From Psychrobacter sp. NG25 (lineage in GTDB: Bacteria > Pseudomonadota > Gammaproteobacteria > Pseudomonadales > Moraxellaceae): DNA of 64,000 bases. Where the stretch lies: positions 100,865 to 164,864 of the forward strand of contig NZ_JADGMV010000007.1 of NCBI RefSeq assembly GCF_015234355.1, given 5' to 3'. Shown piece after piece: positions 27,896 to 37,735 of this stretch. The translations under genes were made by a program, and so were the position numbers. A model generated the notes under the pieces. The model was given only the letters and a program-made list of their open reading frames with translations. It did not search any database and was not told the DNA's origin. The number at the start of each line of letters is the position of its first letter. The first letter of the stretch is position 1.

Positions 27896-30217
27896 TTACA
27901 TATTTTGTTCTGTTAAATTATTATCGATGGGTAAGGTTAGGGTAAATACCGTGCCAACGCCTTCGGTTGAGGTGGCTTGAATCGCACCATTATGTTGTTC
28001 CATAATTTGCTGACTGATAGCCATGCCGAGGCCAGTACCTTCACCTGCTGCTTTTGTGGTAAAGAACGGCTCAAAGATTTGATCCAATACGGACTGGCTC
28101 ATGCCTTTACCGTTATCACTGACTTCAATATAAACGTTGATATCATCAGCGTAGGTACGCACTTCGATTTTGTCATCAGGATTGCCATCCATGGCTTGCG
28201 AGGCATTGTTCAATAGGTTGACCAGCACCTGATTGATTTGTGATGGTGAGCATTTGATTTCAGGCGTTGTGCCAAAGTTGGTGACAATCTCTTGATGTCT
28301 AATAGAATTACCAGCGATTTTTAGCGAAGATTCTATACATTCGCGAACATCGATCGTTTTGACTTTTGACTCATCAAGACGTGCAAAATTACGTAAATTG
28401 AGTACCATCTCGGTAATCTGTTCTACCCCGAATAAGGAATCTTTAATCAGCTCTTTGAGCTCATCTGATAGGTCATCTTCTTCGATTTCATCAGAGGCAC
28501 GAACGATATCTGCCAATAATTTCTCGATTTCAGTGGTAGGCACTGCTTCATTAGTATTAAGTGACTTCAACCCTTGCACCAAAGTAATCAAATCTTCATA
28601 TTGTGCTGTCAATTGCCCAATGATTTCGAGGTTGTTCTGCACATAGGATAAAGGTGTGTTTACTTCATGAGCAACGCCTGCAACCATCTGACCGAGCGTG
28701 GCCATTTTTTCAGAACGTATCAATTGCAATTGTGAGTTTTTTAACTCTTTTAAGGTGTCTTGCAACTCAGCGGTACGCTCTTCGACTTTCACTTCTAGCT
28801 GTTGATTAATATTGGCAAGCTTACCTTCATTAGACTGAATGCGATGAAGTAGCTCATTAATAGAGTGGTTAACTAGACCAATCTCATTACGTCCACCCGC
28901 AAATTTGACCTCGCTGAGCTTGTTGTATTGCTTGTCATCAATCAATTTTTCAGCGAGAGAGATTTTGTCTGTGGTCTCTTTCAATGGTTTAAATGCCAAG
29001 AATGTCAGCATGAAATAGATCAGCACAACGGTGATAAGTAACGCTAACATGATTGATCTGATCAGGTTCTTGCTTAAGTTATCTGCAATGGCGTTGACGG
29101 CAGAGTCGGGCTGTACCACGATGAGTTTCCAGTAGGTTTCAGGAATCTGGAAAACATACGCCTGACTACCATTATAATAGTTGTCATTGGTCAACTCGAA
29201 ATTCTGCAATAGGCGACTGTCCATCGTACTTTGATGGTTTTCACTGGCATTCACATAAGCTGCATAATTGATAAGCTCAGAGCTACTAACAGCAGTTGAT
29301 TCCGTTTTATTAAGTGTTGCAATGATTTGCTGGGCTTCTGGAGAGATTTTCGCCGCAACTTGTTTGATGATATCGCTATGCTGAGTATCTAAAAAATCTA
29401 AGATAGGTTGCCAAGCAGGGTCTGAATCAATGACTTGCTTAATATCAAGCGGTGTACCAGACTCTTCATCGATATAGTTTAGGCTTTCGGGGTTGGATGA
29501 GGCGATGACCTTATTGCTATTATCAAGCAATAAAATATAGCCTGAACCAGAGCTTTCACTCAGATTGACGATGTTTTCTTGTAATTGATTGAGTGTAAAA
29601 TTAACTGTGCTCACACCCCAAAATTGATTATCACGATCGATGGCCACGCCGCAGCTCATAGCAAGCTCGCCCTTGGTCTGAGTGGGGCTCACATCAGCCC
29701 AAATACAACCGTCAGGATTGAGGGCTCTTACCTTATTAAACCAGTCTTGTTTATAGTAAGGATTAGCAGGATTTGGATCTGTTAGGATGGCTCGGTAATC
29801 ACCCTCTTGGCGTACCATCAAAAATGGATGAGTAGCTGCACCCTCACCAAGCGCACCAATATCAGGCCAAATACCACCACTGCCTAGCAAGCTATAGTCT
29901 CGCTTATCAAAAGCATTGGCCGTACTGGCTTGTAGAATGTTTTCTTGTAGTGGTAGTGTCTGGGCACTTTGCTGTAGCTGCAACGCACTACGCATCACAC
30001 GGTTGACATCTGAGGAGATGCTATTGACTGCCGTATTGCCTCGTTGAGCCACTAGTTTTCCGGACTCAAGTCGGATTTTTTCATAACCTTCTTTTTCGAC
30101 GATATAGACGACAACGGCAAGAACAACGGCAAAAGCAAGAAACAAAATAACGGTCACTTGGGTGCTGACTTGGTTGAGCAAGCCAACTTTTTTGGAGGCA
30201 CTCATAAATGTATTCAT
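27896..30217 (-). CDS. Membrane sensor histidine kinase with extracytoplasmic sensor and HAMP domain
   Basis: The 773-residue kinase has an N-terminal membrane helix (about 15-37), a long periplasmic region (about 38-385) that looks like a double Cache sensor (GGIWPDIGALG, WFNKVRALNPDG), a second helix (about 390-412), HAMP (about 413-465), a coiled coil, and the kinase core: H-box MVAGVAHEVNTPLSYVQNN, N-box QVLVNLLNNASQAMDG, G1 VSDNGKGM and G2 GEGTGLGMAI. The H-box HEVNTPL marks the HPK4 group. The ligand is unknown. Cotranscribed with the double-receiver regulator. Confidence 0.9.
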   Translation of the reverse strand: MNTFMSASKKVGLLNQVSTQVTVILFLAFAVVLAVVVYIVEKEGYEKIRLESGKLVAQRGNTAVNSISSDVNRVMRSALQLQQSAQTLPLQENILQASTANAFDKRDYSLLGSGGIWPDIGALGEGAATHPFLMVRQEGDYRAILTDPNPANPYYKQDWFNKVRALNPDGCIWADVSPTQTKGELAMSCGVAIDRDNQFWGVSTVNFTLNQLQENIVNLSESSGSGYILLLDNSNKVIASSNPESLNYIDEESGTPLDIKQVIDSDPAWQPILDFLDTQHSDIIKQVAAKISPEAQQIIATLNKTESTAVSSSELINYAAYVNASENHQSTMDSRLLQNFELTNDNYYNGSQAYVFQIPETYWKLIVVQPDSAVNAIADNLSKNLIRSIMLALLITVVLIYFMLTFLAFKPLKETTDKISLAEKLIDDKQYNKLSEVKFAGGRNEIGLVNHSINELLHRIQSNEGKLANINQQLEVKVEERTAELQDTLKELKNSQLQLIRSEKMATLGQMVAGVAHEVNTPLSYVQNNLEIIGQLTAQYEDLITLVQGLKSLNTNEAVPTTEIEKLLADIVRASDEIEEDDLSDELKELIKDSLFGVEQITEMVLNLRNFARLDESKVKTIDVRECIESSLKIAGNSIRHQEIVTNFGTTPEIKCSPSQINQVLVNLLNNASQAMDGNPDDKIEVRTYADDINVYIEVSDNGKGMSQSVLDQIFEPFFTTKAAGEGTGLGMAISQQIMEQHNGAIQATSTEGVGTVFTLTLPIDNNLTEQNM

Positions 30218-30850
30218 CCTTGAATTATATAAAGTACGAAAAATACCAACAGCAGTATTTTTGGGTAGAAAAAGAGCCGTGATTATTAAAGCGTGTCCTC
30301 AATTCGAATATCAAACTTTGAATGTGCTAAAAGAAAAGGTAAAGCGAATAGCTTCAGCACTTAACTGTCATATTTATCTAAAAGTTAAGTACCTATAAAA
30401 GCAGTGATATCCGTGCAGTTTTGAACAAGACTGGTTTTAGATATTGGGCCACTAAATATTTTTATTAATAATAAACATGAATAACCAACGTAACAAAAAA
30501 GACATCTATTTTCATAAAGTAACAGTATAGAAACAATTTTATGATGTAAATGTTTTTTATATACTTGCGAGTCGTTATCTTATTGTTTTATATGACCAAC
30601 TTATGCTTAGCATTGACATAATCTTGCATGAATCTGCTCTTGAAAAGTCAACTTAACGCACTCATCTACCCGCTAACGTTATATAATGGTCGGCTAAACT
30701 GCTGGCTTGATTAATGTTGTGGCACTTCGTTTATGTTTTTTTGACATTTTACGGTGTGAACAACCTTATTTAGCGGTTGTTAGCCGCCATTGCTGTTTTC
30801 TAAGCTATCTATCTAATTTCTTACTACCTGAGTACAAAAGACATCGCCCT
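30218..30850. other. Divergent spacer, histidine kinase / rapA
   Basis: This 633-base AT-rich spacer contains a solitary transposon-end-like sequence at 30291-30305 and a TATAAT at 30682-30687 that may be the rapA -10, but no good -35 lies upstream of it. An open frame continues 48 codons upstream of rapA without looking like protein. I see no RNA gene. Confidence 0.5.
30291..30305. repeat. Solitary MITE-end sequence
   Basis: GCGTGTCCTCAATTC is identical to 45295-45309, the left terminal region of the MITE-like element at 45291. No opposite end is found in the following 400 bases, so it may be a decayed element. Confidence 0.45.
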
Positions 30851-33739
30851 ATGACTATCTCTATCGCTTCATTGCACAGTACTGAATTCGCCGTTGGTCA
30901 ACGTTATTTATCTGATACGGAGTCTGAGCTTGGCTTGGGTGTGGTCATCGATGTTGACGACCGATGTGTGCATATCTTATTCCCGCAAAGCGAAGAGACG
31001 CGCGTCTATGCCAAAAACTCTGCGCCACTATCGCGCGTCGTATTCAAGGCTGGTGACAGCATCTATGACCAAGACGGCAAATGCTACACGGTCAATGCTG
31101 TCGATGAAGTAATGGGCGTGCTCAAATATAGTGTCGATGAACACGAGCGCGGCATTATGGAAACTCGTCTCGCTGCCAACATCACGCTTGCCAAGCCGCT
31201 TGAGCGTCTGCTCGCTGGCCGTATCGAACGTGGTGATTGGTATGAGCTGCGTCAAGATATCTTGCGTATGCAATCAGCGCTGGCTGGCCATCCACTCAAA
31301 GGCTTGATGGGTGCGCGTGTCGATATCATTGAGCATCAGCTCTATATTGCTCATGAAGTCGGTAAACGCATTGCACCACGTGTCTTACTCGCTGACGAAG
31401 TTGGCCTAGGTAAAACCATTGAAGCTGGCTTGATTATTCATCAGCAGCTATTGACTGGCAAGGCTGAGCGCGTACTCATTTTGGTGCCAGACAGTCTGCA
31501 ATACCAGTGGATGATTGAGCTGCGTCGCCGTTTTAATCTAAATTTTGCCTTGTTTGACTTGGTACGTACGGCAGCGATTAAAGAGCACGATCCTGAGCAG
31601 AACGTCTTTGCTACTGAGCAATGTATCATCGCTGGTATGGATCTATTGCTTGACCATCCTGACTTGTATGATCAAGCGATGGATGCAGGGTTTGATTTAT
31701 TGGTCGTCGATGAGGCGCATCATCTGCATTGGGATGAGGCACAGGGCGGCAACGATAAATATGACTTGATCGCAGACTTTGCAGAAGAGACGGCAGGCGT
31801 CATGCTATTGACGGCGACACCTGAGCAGCTTGGTGCACAAAGTCACTTTGCTCGTTTGCGCTTGCTCGATCCGGATCGTTTCGATGATTTAGATGAGTTT
31901 ATCGATGGTCAGGCCGCTTTTGCTGAGACTGCAACGGTCGCTGGTGTACTGATAGAAGACAAGCCATTGAGTGACGGGCAAATCGCTGCGTTAAGTAGCT
32001 TGCTTACGCTCGGTGCTGATGAATTGGCAGGGATTAATGACGACGAAAAACTGCGTACCTATGCACTTAACGAGCTGCTAGATCGTCATGGTACTGGTCG
32101 TATCCTATTCCGTAATACTCGTGAGAGTGTCAAAGGGTTTTATGGTCGTAGCAGCCAGCCTTATCCGCTGCCATTACCTGATGCATGGGTTAACAGCTAT
32201 CAAACCACGGGTAAACTGCGTGAGCAACTATGGGGCGAAGAGAACCAACCTGATGGTGGCTGGCTAGAAGATGATCCACGTGTGTCTTGGTTGGTTGATA
32301 TCTTGCGTGGCGAACTGAAACATCAAAAGGTGCTGTTGATTGCCCGTAGTGGCGCGACGGTTGAAAGTTTAGAAGCGGTATTACGTCTGCATGCAGGTAT
32401 CAAGACCGCTATCTTTACCGAGCAGATGACGCTACTTGAGCGTGACCAAGCGGCAGCGTTCTTCGCAGACAGTGAAGGCGCACAGATACTATTGTGCTCA
32501 GAGATTGGTTCAGAAGGTCGTAACTTCCAGTTTGCGAGTCAGTTGATACTATGGGATTTGCCTGCGAATCCAGATACTTTAGAGCAGCGTATTGGTCGCC
32601 TAGATCGTATTGGTCAGACGCAACAAATCATGTTGCATGTGCCTTATGTACAGGGCACGGCGCAAGAGCGTCTGTATCGTTGGTATAACGATGCGCTCAA
32701 TATGTTCAATCAGATTTCACCAACAGCGCAGAGCGTACAAGAGCAATATATTCAAGTTCTGAAGCCAATGCTAGAAGGTGCAGATACGGCCGAAAACAAG
32801 GTTGTTTTACAAGGTATCATCGACGAAGCGCTACAGACGCGATTGGGACTAGAAGCACAGCTACAAGCTGGTCGCGATCGCTTACTTGAGTATAACTCAT
32901 GCCGTCCGCGTGTTGCTGGGCGTATCGCTGATGCCATGCGTGATTTTGATGGTCATAATCTATTGCCGCAATTCATTGAGCGTTTCTTTGCCTCGGCCAA
33001 TATTGATCATAATATTCAGCGTGATGGCTCGTGGGTTATCGCACCGATTGATAGCACTGAAATTAGTGACTATATCGATGGTTTGCCACTTGGTGATGAA
33101 GATGGCATGACATTGACCTTTGAGCGTGACCAAGCGCTACAACGTGAAGATATCGAATTTATCACTCATGAGCATCCATTGATGCGTGCTATCTATGAGC
33201 TGGCGAGTACCAGTACCTTTGGTAATACCACAGTTGCGATGCTGAAAAGCGCTGCTGTACCACAAGGCATGGTGCTGCTAGAAGTGAATTTCCGCGTAGA
33301 AGCCATTGCACCAAAAATGCTCAATTTGCCAGCGACCTTAACCACCCAAAACATTCGCGTCTTTATCAGTGAGCAGGGCAGTGATTTATCAGCACGTATC
33401 AGCGCTGAGATGATCATGCCGCATATTGAGCGTTTGGATAAAAACCGTGCACGCCAAGTGATTAAAGTACGTGGCGACGTGATTGAGCAGCGTTATTATG
33501 AAGCTGAGGATATTGCCCGTCAGCAGTTGGCTGAGATTGGTGAGCAAGCAAGTACGCGCTTTAGCCAGCAATGGTCGCGTGAAATCAAACGCCTACAACA
33601 TTTGCAAACCATCAACCCTAACGTGCGCCCTGCAGAGATTGAGCGCTTAGAGCAGCTAAAAGCACAAGGTGAGCAAGCATTAAGCAACTTGTCATTAGTA
33701 CCTGATTCTATCCGTGTGCTAGTAGCCGTGAAGCCGTAA
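30851..33739 (+). CDS. rapA: RNA polymerase-associated ATPase RapA (HepA)
   Basis: RapA is a Swi2/Snf2 ATPase that binds RNA polymerase and promotes its recycling. The 962-residue product matches E. coli RapA over its length: N-terminal Tudor-like domains from VGQRYLSDTESELGLGVV, Walker A LADEVGLGKT (180-189), DEAH at 287-290, LLTATPEQLG, motif V/VI SEIGSEGRNFQFASQL and QRIGRLDRIGQ, then the Spacer and C-terminal domains ending NPNVRPAEIERLEQ. The frame is open 48 codons upstream, but homology begins at MTISIASLHS, and no clear Shine-Dalgarno is visible. Confidence 0.96.
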   Translation: MTISIASLHSTEFAVGQRYLSDTESELGLGVVIDVDDRCVHILFPQSEETRVYAKNSAPLSRVVFKAGDSIYDQDGKCYTVNAVDEVMGVLKYSVDEHERGIMETRLAANITLAKPLERLLAGRIERGDWYELRQDILRMQSALAGHPLKGLMGARVDIIEHQLYIAHEVGKRIAPRVLLADEVGLGKTIEAGLIIHQQLLTGKAERVLILVPDSLQYQWMIELRRRFNLNFALFDLVRTAAIKEHDPEQNVFATEQCIIAGMDLLLDHPDLYDQAMDAGFDLLVVDEAHHLHWDEAQGGNDKYDLIADFAEETAGVMLLTATPEQLGAQSHFARLRLLDPDRFDDLDEFIDGQAAFAETATVAGVLIEDKPLSDGQIAALSSLLTLGADELAGINDDEKLRTYALNELLDRHGTGRILFRNTRESVKGFYGRSSQPYPLPLPDAWVNSYQTTGKLREQLWGEENQPDGGWLEDDPRVSWLVDILRGELKHQKVLLIARSGATVESLEAVLRLHAGIKTAIFTEQMTLLERDQAAAFFADSEGAQILLCSEIGSEGRNFQFASQLILWDLPANPDTLEQRIGRLDRIGQTQQIMLHVPYVQGTAQERLYRWYNDALNMFNQISPTAQSVQEQYIQVLKPMLEGADTAENKVVLQGIIDEALQTRLGLEAQLQAGRDRLLEYNSCRPRVAGRIADAMRDFDGHNLLPQFIERFFASANIDHNIQRDGSWVIAPIDSTEISDYIDGLPLGDEDGMTLTFERDQALQREDIEFITHEHPLMRAIYELASTSTFGNTTVAMLKSAAVPQGMVLLEVNFRVEAIAPKMLNLPATLTTQNIRVFISEQGSDLSARISAEMIMPHIERLDKNRARQVIKVRGDVIEQRYYEAEDIARQQLAEIGEQASTRFSQQWSREIKRLQHLQTINPNVRPAEIERLEQLKAQGEQALSNLSLVPDSIRVLVAVKP

Positions 33740-34123
33740 TTTTGAGATAAAGATAAAGATAAAGAACGAGGTGATATCAAAAGCCTCGTTCTCTATGGCT
33801 AATATCGACATTTACCAATGTATGGTCATCTATCGTCGTAGTCGAACAATCAAATGGATACTCCCAAGTAGTCTGTCGCTACCTAGCCAAAGCTATCGAT
33901 ATTGGGTAATATGATTACCTTTTTCTATTTATAATAAATACTAGCGATAGCGCTGCTATGACTGTATTTTTGTTTTACAATCTCTCTTGTGTACTTTCAG
34001 CAAGTGATTTCATATTATTTTGAATTCAAACGCAAAGGATTTGTCGCTGTATCATATTGATATGATTGGGCACTTGTCTTCAGATAGTTAGCGTTTTTGA
34101 TAAAAATAAGGAAACATATCGTC
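33740..34123. other. Spacer between rapA and tesB
   Basis: A hairpin GAACGAGG/CCTCGTTC (33764-33791) follows rapA but lacks a T-run. Nothing else stands out in the remaining 330 bases, which should include the tesB promoter. Confidence 0.45.
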
Positions 34124-35026
34124 ATGTCCGATTATTCGCAACTGATAGATGAGCTGCTGGCTACTGTCGCGCTTATTGAAGTTACCCCTGATGTGTTTGA
34201 GGGTAAGAGCCATGACTATGTCGGCAGTCGTATCTTTGGTGGGCAAGTGCTGGCACAAGCGATTATGGCAGCGGCTCATACGTTGGATAAAGACAAGCCT
34301 TGCCATTCGTTGCATGGGTATTTTTTGCGTGGTGGTGATATCAACCAGCCAGTGATTTATCAGGTGCGTCGATTGCGCGATGGCCGTAGTCTGTCTGCAC
34401 GCGAAGTGACGGCGATTCAATATAAAGAAGCACGTGGTAAGCCACCGGTTGAGCAAGTGATATTTTCAATGATTGCTTCGTTTTCACCGATGGAAGAAGG
34501 TTTGGAATATCAGGAAGACATGCCTGTTTATCCGCCACCTGAAGACTTGCTCGCTGAGCAGGACCTGAAAGGTGAGCATATCGGTAAAGTACCAGATGCG
34601 CTGAAATCACGCTTTATGCGTCGTCGTCATGTTGAGATCAAACCGGTTAAACCACGTGATCCTATCAATCCAGAACCAATGAAACCAAAGCAGGCTAACT
34701 GGCTGCGTATCCGTGAGCTGGGCAATCAACCAGTGGCTATTCAGCAGGCATTATTGGCGTTCTCTTCTGATTTTTACTTAGTGGGTACTGGATTGATGTC
34801 ACATGGCGTGAGCTTTATGACCAGTGGTTTGCAAGCAGCCAGTATCGATCATTCGATGCATTTTCATCGTAACTTTGATTTGAATAATTGGCTACTATAC
34901 GATATGTGGAGTGATACCACGTCTAATGCTAAAGGGCTGAACCATGGTCAGTTTTGGCAAAATGGTAAGCTGGTTGCCACGGTACAACAAGAAGGCTTGA
35001 TGCGATTACGTGTGCCGAAGTCTTAG
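34124..35026 (+). CDS. tesB: Acyl-CoA thioesterase II
   Basis: The 300-residue double-hotdog enzyme hydrolyses medium- and long-chain acyl-CoA. Recognisable TesB segments are VFEGKSHDYVGSRIFGGQVLAQA, HSLHGYFLRGGD, QVRRLRDGRSLSAREVTAIQ, and in the second hotdog FSSDFYLVGTGLMSHG, ASIDHSMHFHR and WLLYDMWSD with the active-site Asp. Size fits the family. Start at 34124 follows AAGGAAA; a longer frame from 34097 is less likely. It ends in its own terminator. Confidence 0.93.
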   Translation: MSDYSQLIDELLATVALIEVTPDVFEGKSHDYVGSRIFGGQVLAQAIMAAAHTLDKDKPCHSLHGYFLRGGDINQPVIYQVRRLRDGRSLSAREVTAIQYKEARGKPPVEQVIFSMIASFSPMEEGLEYQEDMPVYPPPEDLLAEQDLKGEHIGKVPDALKSRFMRRRHVEIKPVKPRDPINPEPMKPKQANWLRIRELGNQPVAIQQALLAFSSDFYLVGTGLMSHGVSFMTSGLQAASIDHSMHFHRNFDLNNWLLYDMWSDTTSNAKGLNHGQFWQNGKLVATVQQEGLMRLRVPKS

Positions 35027-35055
35027 CGCTTTATAGATTTACTATGCGCATTGAA

Positions 35056-35095
35056 GAAAAGCGACTTAGAATTATTCTGAGCCGCTTTTTTTATG
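35056..35095 (+). terminator. Terminator of tesB
   Basis: An imperfect stem with AAAAGCG on the left, AGAAT/ATTCT near the apex and CGCTTTTT on the right is followed by a run of T, 30 bases after tesB. Confidence 0.7.
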
Positions 35096-35161
35096 GCATA
35101 CGAGATGGTTGTTTAATCAGTTGGTTTGAGCATGAATAGTGCGGAAATATAGATTATAAGA

Positions 35162-36403
35162 TTATTCTAAAATCTTGACCATCGCGCGTGGTAATCCAAG
35201 TGTTGCTTGAGCATCGTTAGCATTCAACCAGTTAATATTAATGTCGGCAGCTTGCAGTGCTTTAGTTATTTCAGCAGTTTGCTTAGCATTTAGAGTTACT
35301 GATTGCGGAGTCAAATACCAGTGAAAGTGCGTCAGTGAATGCTTGATAGGGGCGTCATCTAATAAGGTCTTACTGATAGGCGCTGCTACTAATTTATTTT
35401 TTATCATCCACTCATTGATAATCTGCTCAGCGGTGGTAAATTCTGTCTCATATACTTTTTCATTACTACGTACGTCATTTGGCATATCCGATGGTTTGTC
35501 ATCGTTAGCCTCTACTTTTTTCGCAGTGTTGCCACTCGCTTTACCTTCAATTTTTTCTACGAACTGCAAAGGTAAGCTCCACAATCCACCCCAAATACCA
35601 TTATCAGGACGCTGTAGCCATAAAATGTCGTCATCAGTATTTTTAATTAATAGTGCATTACTAAACTTACTAGGCTTGGGCTGCTTTTTTGCTTTGACGG
35701 GATAATCCGTTTCGCGCCCTTGTGCATGAGCCAGACAGTCTTCTTTCAGTGGACATAATAGGCAGGCAGGTTTGCTACGAGTGCATAAGGTTGCACCCAT
35801 ATCCATCATCGCTTGTGCAAATAATCCTGAATGCTTGCTAGGCGTTAAGCGTTCCGCTAGTGCCCACAGCTCTTTAGTCGTAGCAGACTTGATAATATCG
35901 CCGTCAATCGCTGCCCAGCGCGTGATGACTCGTTTGACGTTGCCATCACAGATGACGCCATAATGATGCAATCCCATCGCCATAATCGCGCCAGCAGTCG
36001 ACGGCCCGACGCCTGAAATCGCTTCCCATCCTGCAAGCGTCTGCGGAAACTCGCCTGTTTCATCGATGACCACGACCAACTGCTTAGCGCCTTTATGCAA
36101 ATTACGCGCGCGTGCATAGTAGCCAAGTCCTGCCCAATGCTCTGCTACGGTATCCCATTCTGCTGCTGCTAAATCCTGCACTGTCGGAAACGATGCCATA
36201 AATCGCGCAAAGTAGGGCAGAACAGTGGTTACTTGTGTTTGCTGTAGCATCACTTCGGATAACCAAACGATATAGGGGTTGGGCGTGTCAGTCTGGTGCT
36301 GTTGCCAAGGTAAGTCATGGCGACCGTTTTCGGCAAACCAATCTAGTAGGCGTGGGGCGAAGGAGTTTAGGGCAGTAGGTGACTGAGAAAATTGAGTAGG
36401 CAA
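35162..36403 (-). CDS. mutY: A/G-specific adenine DNA glycosylase MutY
   Basis: MutY removes adenine paired with 8-oxoguanine. The 413-residue enzyme has the catalytic Glu in WLSEVMLQQTQV, helix-hairpin-helix with GVGPSTAGAIMAMG, the Asp in VICDGNVKRV, and the 4Fe-4S loop CTRSKPACLLCPLKEDC (C-x6-C-x2-C-x5-C). The C-terminal Nudix-like domain that recognises 8-oxoG (about 250-400) contains WLQRPDNGIWGGLWSLP and is split by a Lys/Asp/Asn-rich insertion of about 35 residues. Stand-alone, leftward. Confidence 0.96.
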   Translation of the reverse strand: MPTQFSQSPTALNSFAPRLLDWFAENGRHDLPWQQHQTDTPNPYIVWLSEVMLQQTQVTTVLPYFARFMASFPTVQDLAAAEWDTVAEHWAGLGYYARARNLHKGAKQLVVVIDETGEFPQTLAGWEAISGVGPSTAGAIMAMGLHHYGVICDGNVKRVITRWAAIDGDIIKSATTKELWALAERLTPSKHSGLFAQAMMDMGATLCTRSKPACLLCPLKEDCLAHAQGRETDYPVKAKKQPKPSKFSNALLIKNTDDDILWLQRPDNGIWGGLWSLPLQFVEKIEGKASGNTAKKVEANDDKPSDMPNDVRSNEKVYETEFTTAEQIINEWMIKNKLVAAPISKTLLDDAPIKHSLTHFHWYLTPQSVTLNAKQTAEITKALQAADININWLNANDAQATLGLPRAMVKILE

Positions 36404-36646
36404 GAGTATTCCTTGTAAATTGAACAGGGATATATAAATTTGATATTAAGGTTATTTATGGGGTGTAATACGATTGATACAAGATGCAGATAGGTGAGCT
36501 CTGTCGTCAGTATTATTGGATAAAGTGGCAATTGACTCTGTTGTTTGCCAAGTAAAATCTAAGCGTATTTTTAGGTATGTTAGAGGTGGTTAAGAAAAAC
36601 ACAACAGGTGCGCTAGGCGCACCCTATGAAATATCCTAGTGGACGT

Positions 36647-37603
36647 TTACTTCCGATTCTTCCGCGTTTTTAAACGACGTAAGCGTTTTTCTTCTTCTTT
36701 GGCTTTTTTCTTTTCTTCAGCAGCGATACGCTGTTTAGCGACCACAATTTCTTCAGCCTCAGTCATAGCTGGTGTCTCAAGCGTAATACGTCCAAGCTTG
36801 GCGCTACGTAATTCGTTAATCAGAATCTCAGACATGCGGTATGTATCGACTTGATTGCCCGAACGTACACAGCCGCGATTACGCCCAGCGACTTCAAAAA
36901 ACTCCCAATCGGTCTTTGGTAGCTCTTCAATTTTATAACGAGTTTTCAGCAGCTCAGGATAAGCATGCATTAAGTACTCAGCGGTATAGCTGGCCACATC
37001 AGCGAAGTCAAAAGCCGTATCACGAATACCGCCAGTCGCTGCGAGACGATAGCCAGAGTTTTCGTTTTCAACTTTTGGCCACAGCATGCCAGGTGTGTCA
37101 TAGAGCATGATGTCATCGTCCAGCTTAATCAGCTGCTGCGATTTGGTCACGGCAGGTTCATCACCGGTTCTTGCGACAGCGCGCCCTGCTAAAGTGTTAA
37201 TCAACGTTGATTTACCAACGTTCGGAATACCCATGATCATGGCTTTGATTTGACGACCCGTACCGACTTTATTAGGAACGAGTTGTTTACAGATGGCGAT
37301 GATGCGTTTTACGTCGTTGGCTTTTTCGGTATCACAAGCAATGGCTCTGACACCGCTTTGTTGCTCGAGATAATCCATCCATATTTGGGTCAATTCTGGA
37401 TCAGCAAGATCAGCTTTGTTCAGGATTTTGATAACAGGTTTTTCGCCACGTAATGCCGCGACCATTGGGTTTTCACTACTATAAGGAATGCGTGCATCGA
37501 TGACCTCGATGACCAAATCCATCTGTGGCATGATTTCTTTGATTTCGTTACGGGCTTTGTTCATATGCCCAGGGAACCACTGAATACTTGCTCTCTTATC
37601 CAT
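36647..37603 (-). CDS. Circularly permuted ribosome-assembly GTPase (RbgA/YlqF family)
   Basis: The 318-residue GTPase has the permuted motif order: G4 NKADL (about 80-84), then G1 GIPNVGKST (about 125-133) and G3 DTPG (about 170-173), as in RbgA/YlqF proteins that act on late 50S maturation. It opens with QWFPGHMNKARNEI, the usual RbgA N-terminus. The last 45 residues are Lys/Arg/Glu-rich and probably contact rRNA. Whether it performs the same step as Bacillus RbgA is inference. ATG at 37603; single gene. Confidence 0.9.
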   Translation of the reverse strand: MDKRASIQWFPGHMNKARNEIKEIMPQMDLVIEVIDARIPYSSENPMVAALRGEKPVIKILNKADLADPELTQIWMDYLEQQSGVRAIACDTEKANDVKRIIAICKQLVPNKVGTGRQIKAMIMGIPNVGKSTLINTLAGRAVARTGDEPAVTKSQQLIKLDDDIMLYDTPGMLWPKVENENSGYRLAATGGIRDTAFDFADVASYTAEYLMHAYPELLKTRYKIEELPKTDWEFFEVAGRNRGCVRSGNQVDTYRMSEILINELRSAKLGRITLETPAMTEAEEIVVAKQRIAAEEKKKAKEEEKRLRRLKTRKNRK

Positions 37604-37735
37604 CTGCTTTCATAACCTTTTATAAAAAATGCTAAAAGTAAAACCATTTACGTTTACTTTCTAATGGTGTCCAGTTTACTACAGAACCACATTGCTCACG
37701 CCACAATTTCACTTAACCATCATGTGAGGTCATGA

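Noticed and set aside
30707..30850. In-frame N-terminal extension of rapA by 48 codons
   Set aside because: Homology to RapA starts at MTISIASLHS-LGQRYLSDTE; the extension is Cys/Phe-rich, unlike the family, and its first codon is not an ATG.
33764..33791. rapA terminator hairpin
   Set aside because: The GAACGAGG/CCTCGTTC stem has no T-run on the plus strand, so I only describe it as a hairpin.
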